A DNA stretch of 64,000 nucleotides from Sipunculus nudus (taxonomy: Eukaryota; Annelida; Sipuncula; Golfingiida; Sipunculidae): positions 88,363,142 to 88,427,141 of the forward strand of contig CM049306.1 in NCBI GenBank assembly GCA_026874595.1. Reading direction: 5' to 3'. Both the position numbers and the translations under genes were made by a program. Of this stretch, positions 1 through 10,199 are shown in pieces. Positions within the stretch are counted from its first letter, which is position 1, and each line of letters opens with the position of its first letter. The notes beneath the pieces were generated by a model that saw only the letters and a program-made list of their open reading frames with translations, made no database searches and was not told the DNA's origin.

Positions 1-199
1 CATGATGTTTCCTTGTTTTGTTTATCAGAACTACGTTTAAAACCAATGAAACTTTAATGGAATTACCAGGAGTAACAATAGTGATTTTTAGCAGTAAATT
101 CATGACTTGATTCACACCTAAGTAAGTCCAGGCCTGCCAAATCACTCTTTATTAAAGAGTCGCTTTTTTGAGGATTTACTGAAAATGACGCCAATTACT

Positions 200-1260
200 A
201 TAGTTTAGCGAACCTGTGAGTATATGCGATGGTGTGGCGTCGTCCGTCGTCTGTACGTTAACCCATATTATCTTGAAACCGACAAGATTTAGCATCACGA
301 AATTTTATGCAAAAAATTAGTCATCTGAAAAACTATCGGATTTTGCTTATTTTTTTGGCTAACTGCATTTTCATTGATTTTATAGGGAAAAAGCTAAATA
401 AGCTTTGAAAATCTTCTTCTCCGAAACTGTTCAACCAAATTGTTCAATATTTTACAGAAAAAATCCCAGAGGCATACCCGCTCAAGTTTGTTCAAATGGT
501 TTGCATTGGATGACTTTTGGTGGAGTTACATGAATTTGAACAGTCATATGGCCAAGTAGGCATACTGACATAGTAATCTCAGAAATGACAGAAGCAATCA
601 TCACCAAATTTTAAGCCAATGTTGGTCACATGAGTCATATCTGAACTTGAGGTATTGGTGGCGCCACCTGCATCGGCCCTTTTGGTACGGGGGTCATCAG
701 TGCCTGTATCATACTGACGGCTACATAAAACTTCTTCTCTGAAACCATATGGCCAAATTGTTTAATATCGTACAAAAATTATCCTAGGGTAGTGCTTTCA
801 GAAATTTGTTCATATGTTCTCAGTTCAGTGACTTTTGGCTTAGTTATGGGAAGCTGAATTTAGTCATATGCCTTAACAGCCCATTTTAGCTCAGTGGCTG
901 CAAAGATCTTCTCAAAAACCACTGGGCCAAATTCTTAAATCTCACACATTAATTATCTGTAGATGTTGATAATTCAAGTTTGTTCAAATGGTTTTGGTTC
1001 AGTGATTTTTGGCTGAGTTATGGGAAGCTTAACTTAGCCATTTTGCTGTATTTTCCCATATGAGTTATAAACCTGCAAAACGTTTTTTGACTGACGCCAC
1101 TGAGGCCAATTTGTTTAATATTTTACAAGAATAATCCCCTGAATAATTCTTATAATAATAGTCTTTTATGGTTCCAAAGAATGAATTTTGGCTGAATTAT
1201 AAAGATTGAATTGAGTCATTTTATCATATATGTTAGCTGTGTGAAGCAGATACATCTAGC
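200..1260 (+). mobile_element. Non-coding interspersed repeat 'gcgaacctgtg' family, partial copy lacking its right end
   Basis: The left end (206-300) reads gcgaacctgtg, then 'atgcgatggtgtgg' and 'tccgtcgtctgtacgttaaccc'. It nearly matches the start of the larger copy at 1568. Inside are imperfect modules carrying 'caaattttatgcc..gttggtcacatgagtcata', 'ggcgccacctgcat' and 'tgttcaaatggtttgg'. The last recurs near 490, 810, 980 and 1160, giving 160-200 bp tandem units. No ORF is conserved between modules, so this looks like a non-autonomous repeat. The superfamily is not recognised. The right terminus seen at 3940 is missing here. Confidence 0.65.
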
Positions 1261-1567
1261 CTGTAACCAGTTTATCTGCATCTGTTACATCATGCCTCTA
1301 GACATAGATTTCAGGTTATCTATGGTTAATATTGACAAGAATGTTTTTTAAAAGCTTTTAAAAATGTAGATTTATGATTTTAGATATTCCTCATGCAAGG
1401 CAATGTTTACAATCACAGGTATACAGCTCTCTGTGGATATATAAAGACAGCTGTACATGGATTATAAATTATTGGTATCCATACTCAACTTAATTCAAGA
1501 TTTTGCCATCAGTGAGATGTATCTGTATTATAATTTTGCATTCAATAATCATCTGTAGTAATTTTTA

Positions 1568-3970
1568 GCGAACCTGTGGGCTAATGCGATGGTGTGGCAG
1601 TGTCCGTCGTCCGTCGTCTGTACGTTAACCCATACTGTTTCGAAAACGACTGGAGATAGCATCATGAAATTTAATGCAAAAAATTATCCATCTGAAAAAA
1701 TCTGCATTTTCTTAGACTTTATAGAGAAAAAGCTAAAAAAATCTTTTCCTCCAAAACACTCAAGCCAAATTGTTCAATATTTCACAGAAATTATCTTTTA
1801 TACCATCTCCCTCAATTTTGTTCCAATGGTTCAAGTTTGGTGAATTTTGGCCGAGTTACAGGAAGTTGAACCTAGTCATCTGTCAAAAATGCATACTAAA
1901 ATGACAATCTCAGAAACGGCCGGAGCTATCATCACCAAATTTTATGCCAGTGTTGGTCACATGAGTCATACATGAAATTCAGGTATTGATGGCGCCACCT
2001 GCATTTACCTTTTTTGTACAGGGGTCATTGGTCATCTGTACATTAACCCATAATTTCTCAGGAATAGCAGGAGCTACCGTCCCTAGATTTTATGCAATTT
2101 TCTGTCACATATCAAATGTTGTGGGATTCAGCTTATTTTTTTTGCTATCTGCATTTACTAAGATTTTATAGGGAAAAAGCTGAAAAACCTTTAAGAGTCT
2201 TCTTCTTGTAAACGGTCCAGCCAAATGGTTCAATATTTTACAGAAATGATCCCAGAGGCATGCCCGCTCAAGTTTGTTCAAATGGTTTGCATTGGATGAC
2301 TTTTGATGGAGTTACATGAATTTGAACAGTCATATGGCCAAGTAAGCATACTGACATAGTAATCTCAGAAATGACAGAAGCTAGCATTACCTAGTATTGT
2401 GCAAATGTTGGTCACATGACTCATATTTGAAGCTGCAAAGTTTGTGGCGCCACCTACATTGACCTGTTTTTATCGGCAAAAACCTCATAATTTTAGACTC
2501 TTTCAGCTTAAAATGTTTATGATGAAACTGTCAAGTTGAATTGTTCAATGTTTCAAAAGAATTATCCTAGGATATGGTTCTTTTAATCAGATCAGAAAAG
2601 CTTTAGTTGGTCTTATCCATGACCATTATTATGTCTGTTTCAAACTGAGGACTGCAAAACTGTTCTTCACAAAATTATTGTTTCAATCATAACTTCTGTA
2701 ACATGGCAGAAAATTTATTCTTAGGTGGCCTTTCAAGTTTACTTGAATAATTTTTGGCAGAATTATTATTATTTTATTATTCTAGATATTTTGATAAAAA
2801 GTTTATGAAATGTCATCTTGAAAAAAAAACCATTTTAGCCAAAGTCTTTTAGTATGTGTTAACAGATTTATAAACAGGCAAGATTGTGTCTGTATCTTAA
2901 ATAGGTTGAGAAACTGCCAACTGTTTCAGATTTGGCAACAGATCAAGAGCTCATTCAGTGCAGCCAGATATAGGTCAAGAGTTCAATCAGTGCAGCCAAG
3001 CACAAGGCATGTGATCCCCTCATGGGTGACATGTAAACACCTCATGGGCACCATGTGATCACCTCATGGGTGTCATGCCCATCAGGGCTGCATGTGGAGC
3101 CAATCTGTGAGCTTATGCAATGGTGTAGCTACTATTTCAGATTTGGGAACAGGCCAAAGGTCAGTCTGGATCTATTTTAGCTTTGGCAGACTGCCAACTG
3201 TATCAGATTAGGCAACAAGTCAAGAGTTCACTCAGTGCAGCCAGGTGTAGGTCAGGAGTTCACTCAGTGCAGTAGCTGCATCCTATTTATAGCATTGGCA
3301 GACTGCCCACCGCATCAGATTTGGCACCAAAGTTCAGCCTGGATCTATTTATAGCTTTAGCAGACTGCCAACTGTGTCAGATTATGCAACAGGTCAAGAG
3401 TTCACTCAATGCAGCCAGGGACAGGTCAAAAGTTCACTTAGTCTAGCCAGGTGCAGGTCATGAGTTTACTCAGTGCAGTAGCCTGAGCCAGCAAATTTGT
3501 CACAGTCACTCGGGGCAACTGCCTTTCTCACCTAAGCCTGGTCAGCCCATGCATGCATCAGACTCAAGGTAAGTTTGATGTATTTGCCTGATATTTTGAC
3601 CTTTCTATGTGTCTTTGATGGCTTTCTCGTTCACAAGACAGGTGTCTCCACCTACAATAATTTTTGCACAGTGTGTGTCCCTGCTTATTTCTCAGGAGGG
3701 GTTTGATATATCAGTCTGAAATTGGGCATATGTATATATCTCTGATAGCTCCGTTGTATACAAGACTGGTGGTGCCAGCTACAATCATTATTGTGTTGTG
3801 TGCACCCATGCCAGAATTTCAGCAGTGTTGTTTGTGTAACTGTTTCTTATTCAAAATGTTTTAGTACTTGCATTGTTCATACACATGAGAAGTAATAGTC
3901 CAGCATTGAAGCATTATACTTGGTGTATTTCTCAATGCACAGGTTCGCATTAGGCCTGTAGGCCTTGTTC
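1568..3970 (+). mobile_element. Full-length-looking copy of the 'gcgaacctgtg' repeat with 11-bp inverted ends
   Basis: It starts gcgaacctgtg (1569) and ends cacaggttcgc (about 3940), an 11-bp inverted repeat, followed by 'attaggcctgtaggcctt'. The same right end occurs at about 30378-30412. The segment 2105-2400 repeats 320-610 almost word for word, and an internal degenerate start lies at 3108 ('caatctgtgagcttatgcaatggtgt'). The short ORFs do not persist between copies. I could not define a target-site duplication. Probably a non-autonomous DNA transposon or a composite repeat; class uncertain. Confidence 0.6.
2935..3490. repeat. Minisatellite-like cluster inside the 'gcgaacctgtg' element
   Basis: A 30-39 bp phrase close to 'ggtcaagagttcactcagtg' followed by 'cagccaggtgca' recurs at about 2941, 2977, 3212, 3250, 3391, 3421 and 3451. 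A second short repeat, 'cacctcatgggtg.catgtga', occupies 3015-3080 in about three units. The 29730-29765 stretch of the other copy holds a single remnant, so the array expanded within this family. Confidence 0.6.
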
Positions 3971-4177
3971 ACTTTTATTGGCAGCACTCTTTTTACTCTA
4001 TGTTTCAGTGAAAGAAATTTGATATATTCTATTTCTCTCCTTCTATAACAGTCCAGTAAGAACAAGAATGGGACATTTCATATTTGTGTGTGTGTCCAGC
4101 ATGTGCAATAGTGTGTTGAAAATGCCCATATCTTCATGTAGGGGGATGTACAATATAAGTTTCTGACTGTAAGAGCA

Positions 4178-4183
<6 letters not shown>

Positions 4184-4245
<62 letters not shown>
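4184..4245. repeat. (TA)n microsatellite at the 3' end of a Penelope-like element
   Basis: About 60 bp of uninterrupted TA. It directly follows the 3' tail of the minus-strand retroelement, about 27 bp beyond the hammerhead motif. Confidence 0.95.
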
Positions 4246-4251
<6 letters not shown>

Positions 4252-5410
4252 AGTACGGTTAGTTTGACTTCATCAGTTTGTGCGACAGATCTGTTTCGTG
4301 AGAGCAGCATTCAAGCCGGCTCACTCTTCAGGTACAAACTGGAGTGATCAGATATCTGGGTGAAGTTTGTCATAATAGGTAGGATTATTCTTGGGTAACT
4401 AGGTTCGGTGAAGCATGTATTTAAAAGTTGTTGTTATGTTGGTGAATGGTGGTTACTGGGTGCATGGCTTATTGTACTGTATTGGGACTATTTTGAAGCG
4501 CTCGAGGATCTGTTGGTTTGCTTAAAGCTAATCAAGACCCTAGGTGTTGGTTCGGTCAGGGGATCAGTGGATTAGTAGTCCAGTTGGTTGTTCCTGCATA
4601 CATTGGCAGGGATCTTGAGACTGTATATTTATTATTGTCGGCTTAAAATTATTTAAGGTTACAAAGAAGGTATTTAGTTCTATGTTTGCATGACGATGTC
4701 AGCTCGTTCCTATTGTTTAGTGAACTCAGATCTCAGGTCGGCAAATTATGTAGTATTTCTCGGTGGTGCAAAAATTACATTTTTTTGGACGTGTTGGAAT
4801 AAGCTCTGCACCTAGCCATGATTTTCCATTTGACCGAATAGGGTATGTTTGTTTCCTTCAGAGTACACACGTACTGCCTTAGTGTTGTGCTATTTCTGTA
4901 TTTTTCATTCCTGAAACTGCTGATGTGTCAATAGTATCTCGTTTTAAATGCGTTTTCTGTCAGTCCGATATATGTTTCCACTTGTTTGTTGTCTTTTCTG
5001 GTAACTGTGGCCTGGTAAATTATGCTTTGAGTGAGGCAACCGTCTTTGATTTGGCATTCTTTCGGGTTTCTACTGTTGCAGTTTTTGCTTATGCTTTCTG
5101 TTTTCTTTTCTTTAATTCTCTCATTATTAAGTCGTCCTTTGTTGTGTGCTGAAATGACCTGCTTCATGTTAGGCATGCAACTATAGCTGACTTTTACGGT
5201 GTTTCGGTTCAGGATTTTGTGTAAACTGTGGTCAGGAGGGAAGCATTTATTAAGTAGCTGTAGGAACTTTTTTCCTATGTTCGTTTTCACGTTGGCGCTG
5301 TATGGGGGATTGAACCACGTTATGTTCCTCCTTCTGTTTCTCTTCTTTCCGTCAGTGTTGGGTTGTTGCGAGCGGTCGTACCGAAAAATACAGAAATAGC
5401 ACAACATGAA
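4246..5410 (-). pseudogene. Penelope-like retroelement, 5'-truncated, C-terminal GIY-YIG endonuclease remnant
   Basis: A minus-strand reading of 166 codons (5428 down to 4928) contains the linker motif WFNPPYS (residues 38-44), a segment TVKVSYSCM (77-85), a cysteine cluster (C117, C125, C131), then IIY (136-138) and TYIGLTE (152-158). These are the linker and the two core strands of a PLE-type GIY-YIG nuclease. A stop interrupts it at about 4926. The same frame resumes with a histidine and an FRNEKYR motif, and at least two further frameshifts (near 4775 and 4725) precede a matching C-terminus. The reverse transcriptase part is absent, so this is a dead 5'-truncated copy. The first 20 or so codons are probably not from the element. 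Its 3' tail holds the hammerhead and ends in (TA)n. Confidence 0.85.
4274..4341 (-). ncRNA. Hammerhead ribozyme motif in the 3' region of a Penelope-like element
   Basis: On the minus strand all hammerhead core parts occur in order. Box 1 CTGAAGA (4325-4331) fits CUGANGA. Stem II is GTGAG (4320-4324) with CTCAC (4298-4302). The GAAA box is at 4294-4297. A short stem III, ACA/TGT around loop GATC, follows. The cleavage triplet GTC is at 4284-4286. Stem I pairs 4333-4341 with 4274-4282: eight consecutive pairs, then one A/C mismatch and a closing C-G next to the core. Penelope-like elements are known to carry hammerhead ribozymes in their terminal repeats, which fits the endonuclease remnant just upstream. 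Self-cleavage is inferred, not shown. Confidence 0.75.
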
Positions 5411-5539
5411 AAAATATAACCAGTACATCTTTAAATTGATAAAAATCTAGAATCTGTAGTCAGAGCGTACAAACCTCCACCAGAATCTCCTTTGATATCA
5501 ATCATGTGTATGCGTTTCATGTGTGAACACTGTCGTGCT

Positions 5540-5710
5540 TCAGTAACACGAGTTCACCTTGCGAGTGGCAGAACAAATAAATACGAATGGGTGGCTTCCT
5601 TACGGGGACAAAGGAATGGTCCTTTGTCATAATGGTTTATAAGAAAATATATATTGTGGTGATTCGTATTACCTCCAAAATGAAATGGACTATTGATATG
5701 TCTTTACCCT
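5540..5710 (+). repeat. Direct repeat, left copy (pairs with 7465-7640)
   Basis: Phrases such as 'gagtggcagaacaa', 'tacgaatggg.ggcttc', 'ggacaaaggaa' and 'ttacctccaaaa' occur in the same order here and at 7465-7640. The two copies, about 75% alike by eye, bracket the 'tagctca' element. Function unknown. Confidence 0.6.
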
Positions 5711-5970
5711 AACCCTCTATAAATGTTCAGCAAAACATTGCCTATCACGCTTTTTCAGGATGCGACCTGTAATCCCCACTGACCCCCATTTCCATTACAT
5801 CGCCTGTTAAGGAATTTAACTCTGTCAAAAGGAAGTAAAGATTTTAAATTCAGGCGCGGAACACGTCCACATGAATCTTTTAACAGAGAGCACTTTTCCT
5901 CTGAATAGACACAAAGAGCTGAGACTCTTTACACGATCACCGTTTTATAGGTTTACAGGTATGTTGATTT

Positions 5971-7215
5971 TTAGCTCAGCTGACTGAAAGTCATCTGAGC
6001 TATAGCGATCACTCTTTGTCCGTCGTCTGTCCGGCCGTCCGGCCGTCTGGCCGTCCGGCCGTCCGTTAACAGGGCACAAATCGTAACCGCTGGACCTGGA
6101 ATCTTTAAACTTGACATCCAGGGAGGTCCATGAAAAAATCTCCTTGGAAACCTGAAAACCTGTCTGCTTACCATATTCTCCGAGCTATGGAGCTCGTAAG
6201 TACCCCCCCAGAATAATCAAAAATTTTGATTCAAAAGCTCAACTATCTGAATAACTACTACATTGATCACCTTGATTTTTTGCAGGAATATTGATCCTGG
6301 AGTGTTCCATCAGTTCCTGCAAACTAGTGGCGCCACCTGTATTTTTTTCTAATGTTTTCGATTTTTTTCCCTATTTTTGATTTCTTCAAAGACGCTTTCA
6401 TCTTTTAACAGGGCACAAATTGTACCTACTAGACCTGGAATCTTCTTACTTGACATCCAGGGAGATCCGTGAAAAATCTCCTTGGAAACCTGAAATTAGG
6501 TCTCTGTTACCCATATTCTCTGAACTATAGGGCTCGTAAGTACCCCCCAGAATAATAAAAAAAATTGATAAAAAAGCTCAAGTATCTGAATTATAATTAC
6601 ATTGATCACCATGATTTTTTGAATGAATATTGATCATGGGGTGTTCCATCAGTTTCTGCAAACTAGTGGCGCCACCTGTATTTTTTCTAATTTTTACGAT
6701 TATTTTTCCCTATTTTTGATTCCTTAAAAGAAGCTGTCATCTGTTAACAGGGCACAAATTGTAACTACTAGACCTGGAATCTTCTTACTTGACATCCAGG
6801 GAGGTCCATGAAAGATCTCCTCGGAAACCTGGAATTAGGCCTCTGTTACCCATATTCTCCGAGCTATGGGGCTCGTAAGTACCCCCCAGAATAATCAAAA
6901 ATTTATACAAAAGATCAAGTAACTGAATAACTACTACATTGATCACCATGATTTTTTGCATGAATATTGATCATGGGGTGTTCCATCAGTTCCTGCAAAC
7001 TAGTGGCGCCACCTGAAAATTTGATACAAAAGCTCCAGTATCTGAATAACATGCATTGATTGCCAAGTTTTTCAAATGCATAATAATCATGGAGTGCATG
7101 TTTCATCAGTCCTGTAAACTGATGGAACCATCTTGATTTTTTCTATTTTTTACGTATTTTTTCCTTAATTTTTGACATCACTGTGAGTCATATTGCCCTT
7201 TGTTCAATTTTCCCT
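5971..7215 (+). mobile_element. Interspersed repeat of the 'tagctcagctga' family with tandem inner modules
   Basis: The left end forms a hairpin: TAGCTCAG (5973-5980) pairs with CTGAGCTA (about 5995-6002). It is followed by 'tttgtccgtcgtctgtccgg'. Three inner modules start with 'gttaacagggcacaaat' (about 6065, 6405, 6735). Each contains 'gacatccagggagg', 'ctccttggaaacctgaaa', 'gctcgtaagtacccccc' and 'tggcgccacctg'; the period is about 330-340 bp. The short minus-strand ORF here is not conserved across modules. This looks like a non-coding, non-autonomous repeat. I recall similar sequences from bivalve genomes but cannot name the superfamily. Confidence 0.7.
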
Positions 7216-7335
7216 GTATTCAGCTGAGCGTCATGACCAATGGGCCACTTGTTACACATTCAAAAGTATCTTTCCATAATAACCATGGATTTTATACTTC
7301 GGTCGATTTTTGGGTTGTTTGAAAAAATCCCCGGC

Positions 7336-7360
7336 GGGGGGGGGGGGGGGGGGGGGGGGG
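7336..7360. repeat. Poly-G run (25 G)
   Basis: Twenty-five consecutive G residues on the plus strand. The overlapping 'glycine-rich' ORF is an artefact of this run. The length may be unreliable in the assembly. Confidence 0.95.
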
Positions 7361-7464
7361 ATTGCACACACTTCTAAGGGTTCTCAATCTCTTGGGAACT
7401 TTGAAACCCCCGCTACGATCTACAAATCAGGCGTTCGTTCATACGTGCACGTTTCAAGTAAAAC

Positions 7465-7640
7465 ATTGTCATGGTTCAGAAACACGGGTTCACCAGGCGA
7501 GTGGCAGAACAACTGCATACGAATGGGCGGCTTCTACTCGAGGACAAAGGAACAGCTTCTTAAAATTATTCCAAAAAGGTATTGTGATTATGAAAAAAAT
7601 ATATTATGGTTATTCCGATTACCTCCAAAAATGTATTCGA
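7465..7640 (+). repeat. Direct repeat, right copy (pairs with 5540-5710)
   Basis: Same ordered phrases as 5540-5710, ending 'attacctccaaaaatgtattcgattacgg'-like versus 'attacctccaaaatgaaatgg'. No protein function is recognisable in the overlapping reading frames. Confidence 0.6.
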
Positions 7641-7719
7641 TTACGGATGCAGTTTTACTCTACCCCTCTACTTCAGCCAAATATGTATATTACATTTTTA
7701 ATTTAATTTGCTGAAAGAC

Positions 7720-8420
7720 AATGCAATGAACCAAGGCTGAAGTGGTTTCTTTGCTAAATGCTTTCATCGAAATATATATCAACCTGCTTTCTTTTTATCT
7801 GGGAGAGACCTGCTTATCCCATGACAATTTACAGTACTTAAACCAAACATTTAATACTTATAGAATATATTTTTCTGGGCCTATCGTTTTTACATTGGCA
7901 GCTGTACGTTTCGCGTATAAGAGACTTCAAGGACATATGCATGTGTATACCAATAACTCATGTGTCTGTTAACATGCATTAGAATATACCCTCAACTGAC
8001 TACACTGAATAAACATCGTGTTTCAACTAATACAAAGCATCTTTCATATAATTTCAGGGTAGAATGCGTTTTTATAAAATCGTTATATCTACGATATTTC
8101 CTAAGCAATGAAGCTGTCGGACCTATGCTGTTTATAAAAAAAACTTCTCACTTAAAAATTCGTACACCCTGTAGGTGCCTCACGTCTTTTTTCAAAATTT
8201 ATTTTTTGTGTGATTTCTGGTATTCTGATATTTTGGGGAAGGATGTTCCTGGAGAATTCTAGCAGAAGTAATCTTTATATCATATAAGTAAAACAAAAGT
8301 AAAATACAAAAGTAAAATAAGTGACAAAAGTTCTGCAAAAACCTTAGGATTAAAATATGCGTCGTTTAGTACCTATCAGCTCATTACAAAAATATGTATC
8401 AGATAGAGCCGTGGATTTTC
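7720..8420. other. No recognisable feature
   Basis: AT-rich sequence with short unsupported ORFs. I see no protein motif, structured repeat or RNA gene here. Confidence 0.5.
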
Positions 8421-8429
8421 CATGGATGC

Positions 8430-8590
8430 AGCTAGTCTAGTTTAATATCAACCCCGTAAATTCTGGACTTGTGTTTTTCTTCATGCGCTTGGACGGGAAC
8501 AGTCTAGTTTAAAATCAACCCCGCAAATACTGGCCTTGTGTTTTTCTACATGCGCTTGGACGGAAACAATCTAGTTTATATCCACCCCAT
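8430..8590. repeat. Short tandem repeat, 2.5 units of about 60-75 bp
   Basis: 'tctagtttaatatcaacccc', 'tctagtttaaaatcaacccc' and 'tctagtttatatccacccc' start near 8436, 8510 and 8569. The first two units share 'ttgtgtttttct.catgcgct' and 'tggacgg.aac'. Confidence 0.75.
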
Positions 8591-8654
8591 TTCATGTTCA
8601 GGGAAAGCTCTCGCGGGTGTCAAATTTGAAACGTCAGTCAGATACGGCTAGAGT

Positions 8655-9020
8655 ATGAGTTTTTAGCTCAGCTTACCGAAAGTCAACTGAGGTACAGGAA
8701 TGGCGCTTTGTCCGCCGTCAGGAGGGCACAAATCGCAACCGCAAACCCTAGACACTTGTAAACAAAAATCCAGGCAGGTTAATAAAAAATCTCCTTTGAA
8801 ACTTGAAATTAGGTCACTGCGACCTATATTCTTTGATTTATGGGAGTCGTAAGTTTCCACCTAGAATAATTAAAAAATTGATACAAAGCCTCCAGTATCT
8901 TGATAATTAATGCATAGATTGCCATGAATTTTGCTTTGAATATTAACCTTGACTATTTTTATCAGTTCCCGAAAACTGGTGGCGCCATCTGTATTTTTTC
9001 CTAATTTTTACGATATTTTT
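8655..9020 (+). mobile_element. Single-module copy of the 'tagctca' family
   Basis: Begins 'tttttagctcagcttaccgaaagtc' (about 8659). It continues 'ctttgtccgccgtc', 'agggcacaaatcgcaacc', 'ctcctttgaaacttgaaattagg', 'gtcgtaagttt' and 'tggcgccatctgtattttttc', matching the order of one module at 6000-6360. It is diverged and lacks extra modules. Confidence 0.65.
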
Positions 9021-9422
9021 TTTCTGTTATTGAGACTGCCAAAATATATTTAAACTATAAGATTCGCAAAAATCATTTCATCTGTGTCCTGAAACCTTGT
9101 GCGTTTAATATGGCCCCGCTTGAATAACATATGCCCTATATTAATCACCCTGTCCGTTCGTCTTTCTGTATGTCAGTTAAATTTGTTTCCTGATGATAAC
9201 TCCAGTTTGGATTGACATGTGGACTTCAAACTTGACTTATATATGGCCCACCTCTAATGCAAGAACTCTCTTGATTTAGGGGCATGTGGTCAAGGTCACA
9301 GGATCCTGTAATTTAAAATGATTGTGGATGCATTTTTAAACCAAACGTTTCATAACCTTCCATCCTGCACATACAGCTCGTCTGTCAATAGGGAAAGATC
9401 CCTGATTCATTTTGGGGTCACA

Positions 9423-9435
9423 AGGTCAAAGGTCA
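9423..9435 (+). promoter_or_regulatory. Perfect DR1 nuclear-receptor half-site pair (AGGTCA-A-AGGTCA)
   Basis: Two exact AGGTCA half-sites separated by one A. This spacing (DR1) is the classical target of RXR, HNF4 and PPAR-type receptors. The match is a direct reading; occupancy is unknown and may have no function in a repeat. Confidence 0.4.
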
Positions 9436-10141
9436 AAGTCAAAGGGGCCATCTATCCACATATTTGTTTACAGATGATAACTCCAGTTTGAATTGAAATA
9501 TTACTTTCAGTCTTGACTTATATATGACCCACCAATAATGTAAGAACCCTTTTGATAATTGGGTCATGAGGTCAAAGGAAAAGGCCACAAGACCCACTTC
9601 TTTAAAAAGATTGTGGATGTATTTTAAGCCAAACTTTTCATCCCAGACTTTAAATCTTCGAGGTATTGCACCCTGCCAACAGTGGAAGAAACTTACTGAT
9701 TTTTGGGCCTCAAGTTCAAAGGTCAAGGTCACGAGGCCATCTATCCACATATTAGATTCCAGATGATAACATTAGTTTGGATTGAAATTGGTTTCAAACT
9801 TGACAAACATGAGCCACAACTAAAGTAAGAACTCTGTTGATTCCGGGGTCATGAGATCAAAGGTCTAGGTCATAGGACCCACTTCTTTATAAAGATTGTG
9901 GATGCATTTTAAGCCAATTTTTTATCGCAAACCTTTCGTCTTGCACATGTGGTGCATCAACCAATAGGGGAAGTTTCCTTTTGATTTTGGGGTCACTAGG
10001 TCAAAGTGCAAGCTCACAGGACCCACTACTTTAGAAAGATTGTGGATGCATTTTAAGATTAATTTTCATCGCAAACCTTTCGTCTTCCACATCTGGCGCA
10101 CCTGTCAATAGCGGAAGTTTCCTTTTGTTTTTGTGGTCACG

Positions 10142-10154
10142 AGGTCAAAGGTCA
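10142..10154 (+). promoter_or_regulatory. Second perfect DR1 site in the AGGTCA tandem array
   Basis: AGGTCA-A-AGGTCA again, running into a third partial half-site (AGGT). Together with TCAAGGTCA at 9723-9731, which fits monomeric ERR/NR5A sites, it shows that the array carries receptor-like sites repeatedly. Confidence 0.4.
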
Positions 10155-10199
10155 AGGTAACAGGTCCATCCATTTAAAATTAGTTTATGGAAGATAAAT

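Larger units (their letters stand above)
9130..10195 (+). repeat. Tandem array of ~285-bp units containing AGGTCA repeats
   Basis: The anchor 'gatgataactccagtttgg' starts near 9195 and 9473, with a variant near 9762. Further partial units at about 9890-10190 share 'gattgtggatgcattttaag' and 'cgcaaacctttcgtctt.cacat'. Each unit carries a 'ggtcacaaggtcaaaggtcaa' type segment (about 9410-9440, 9565-9580, 9712-9735, 9990-10005, 10135-10160). No conserved ORF is present. I recognise this as the type of 'aggtcaaggtcac' repeat common in bivalve genomes. Origin as DNA element or satellite is unresolved. Confidence 0.75.

Noticed and set aside
2935-3490. CRISPR-like array
   Set aside because: Spacing is irregular, units are imperfect and there are no unique equal-length spacers; it is a minisatellite in a eukaryotic repeat.
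7310-7714. 134-codon ORF starting with a glycine run
   Set aside because: The glycine stretch is the 25-G homopolymer, and the rest has no motif; the overlapping second frame is equally long.
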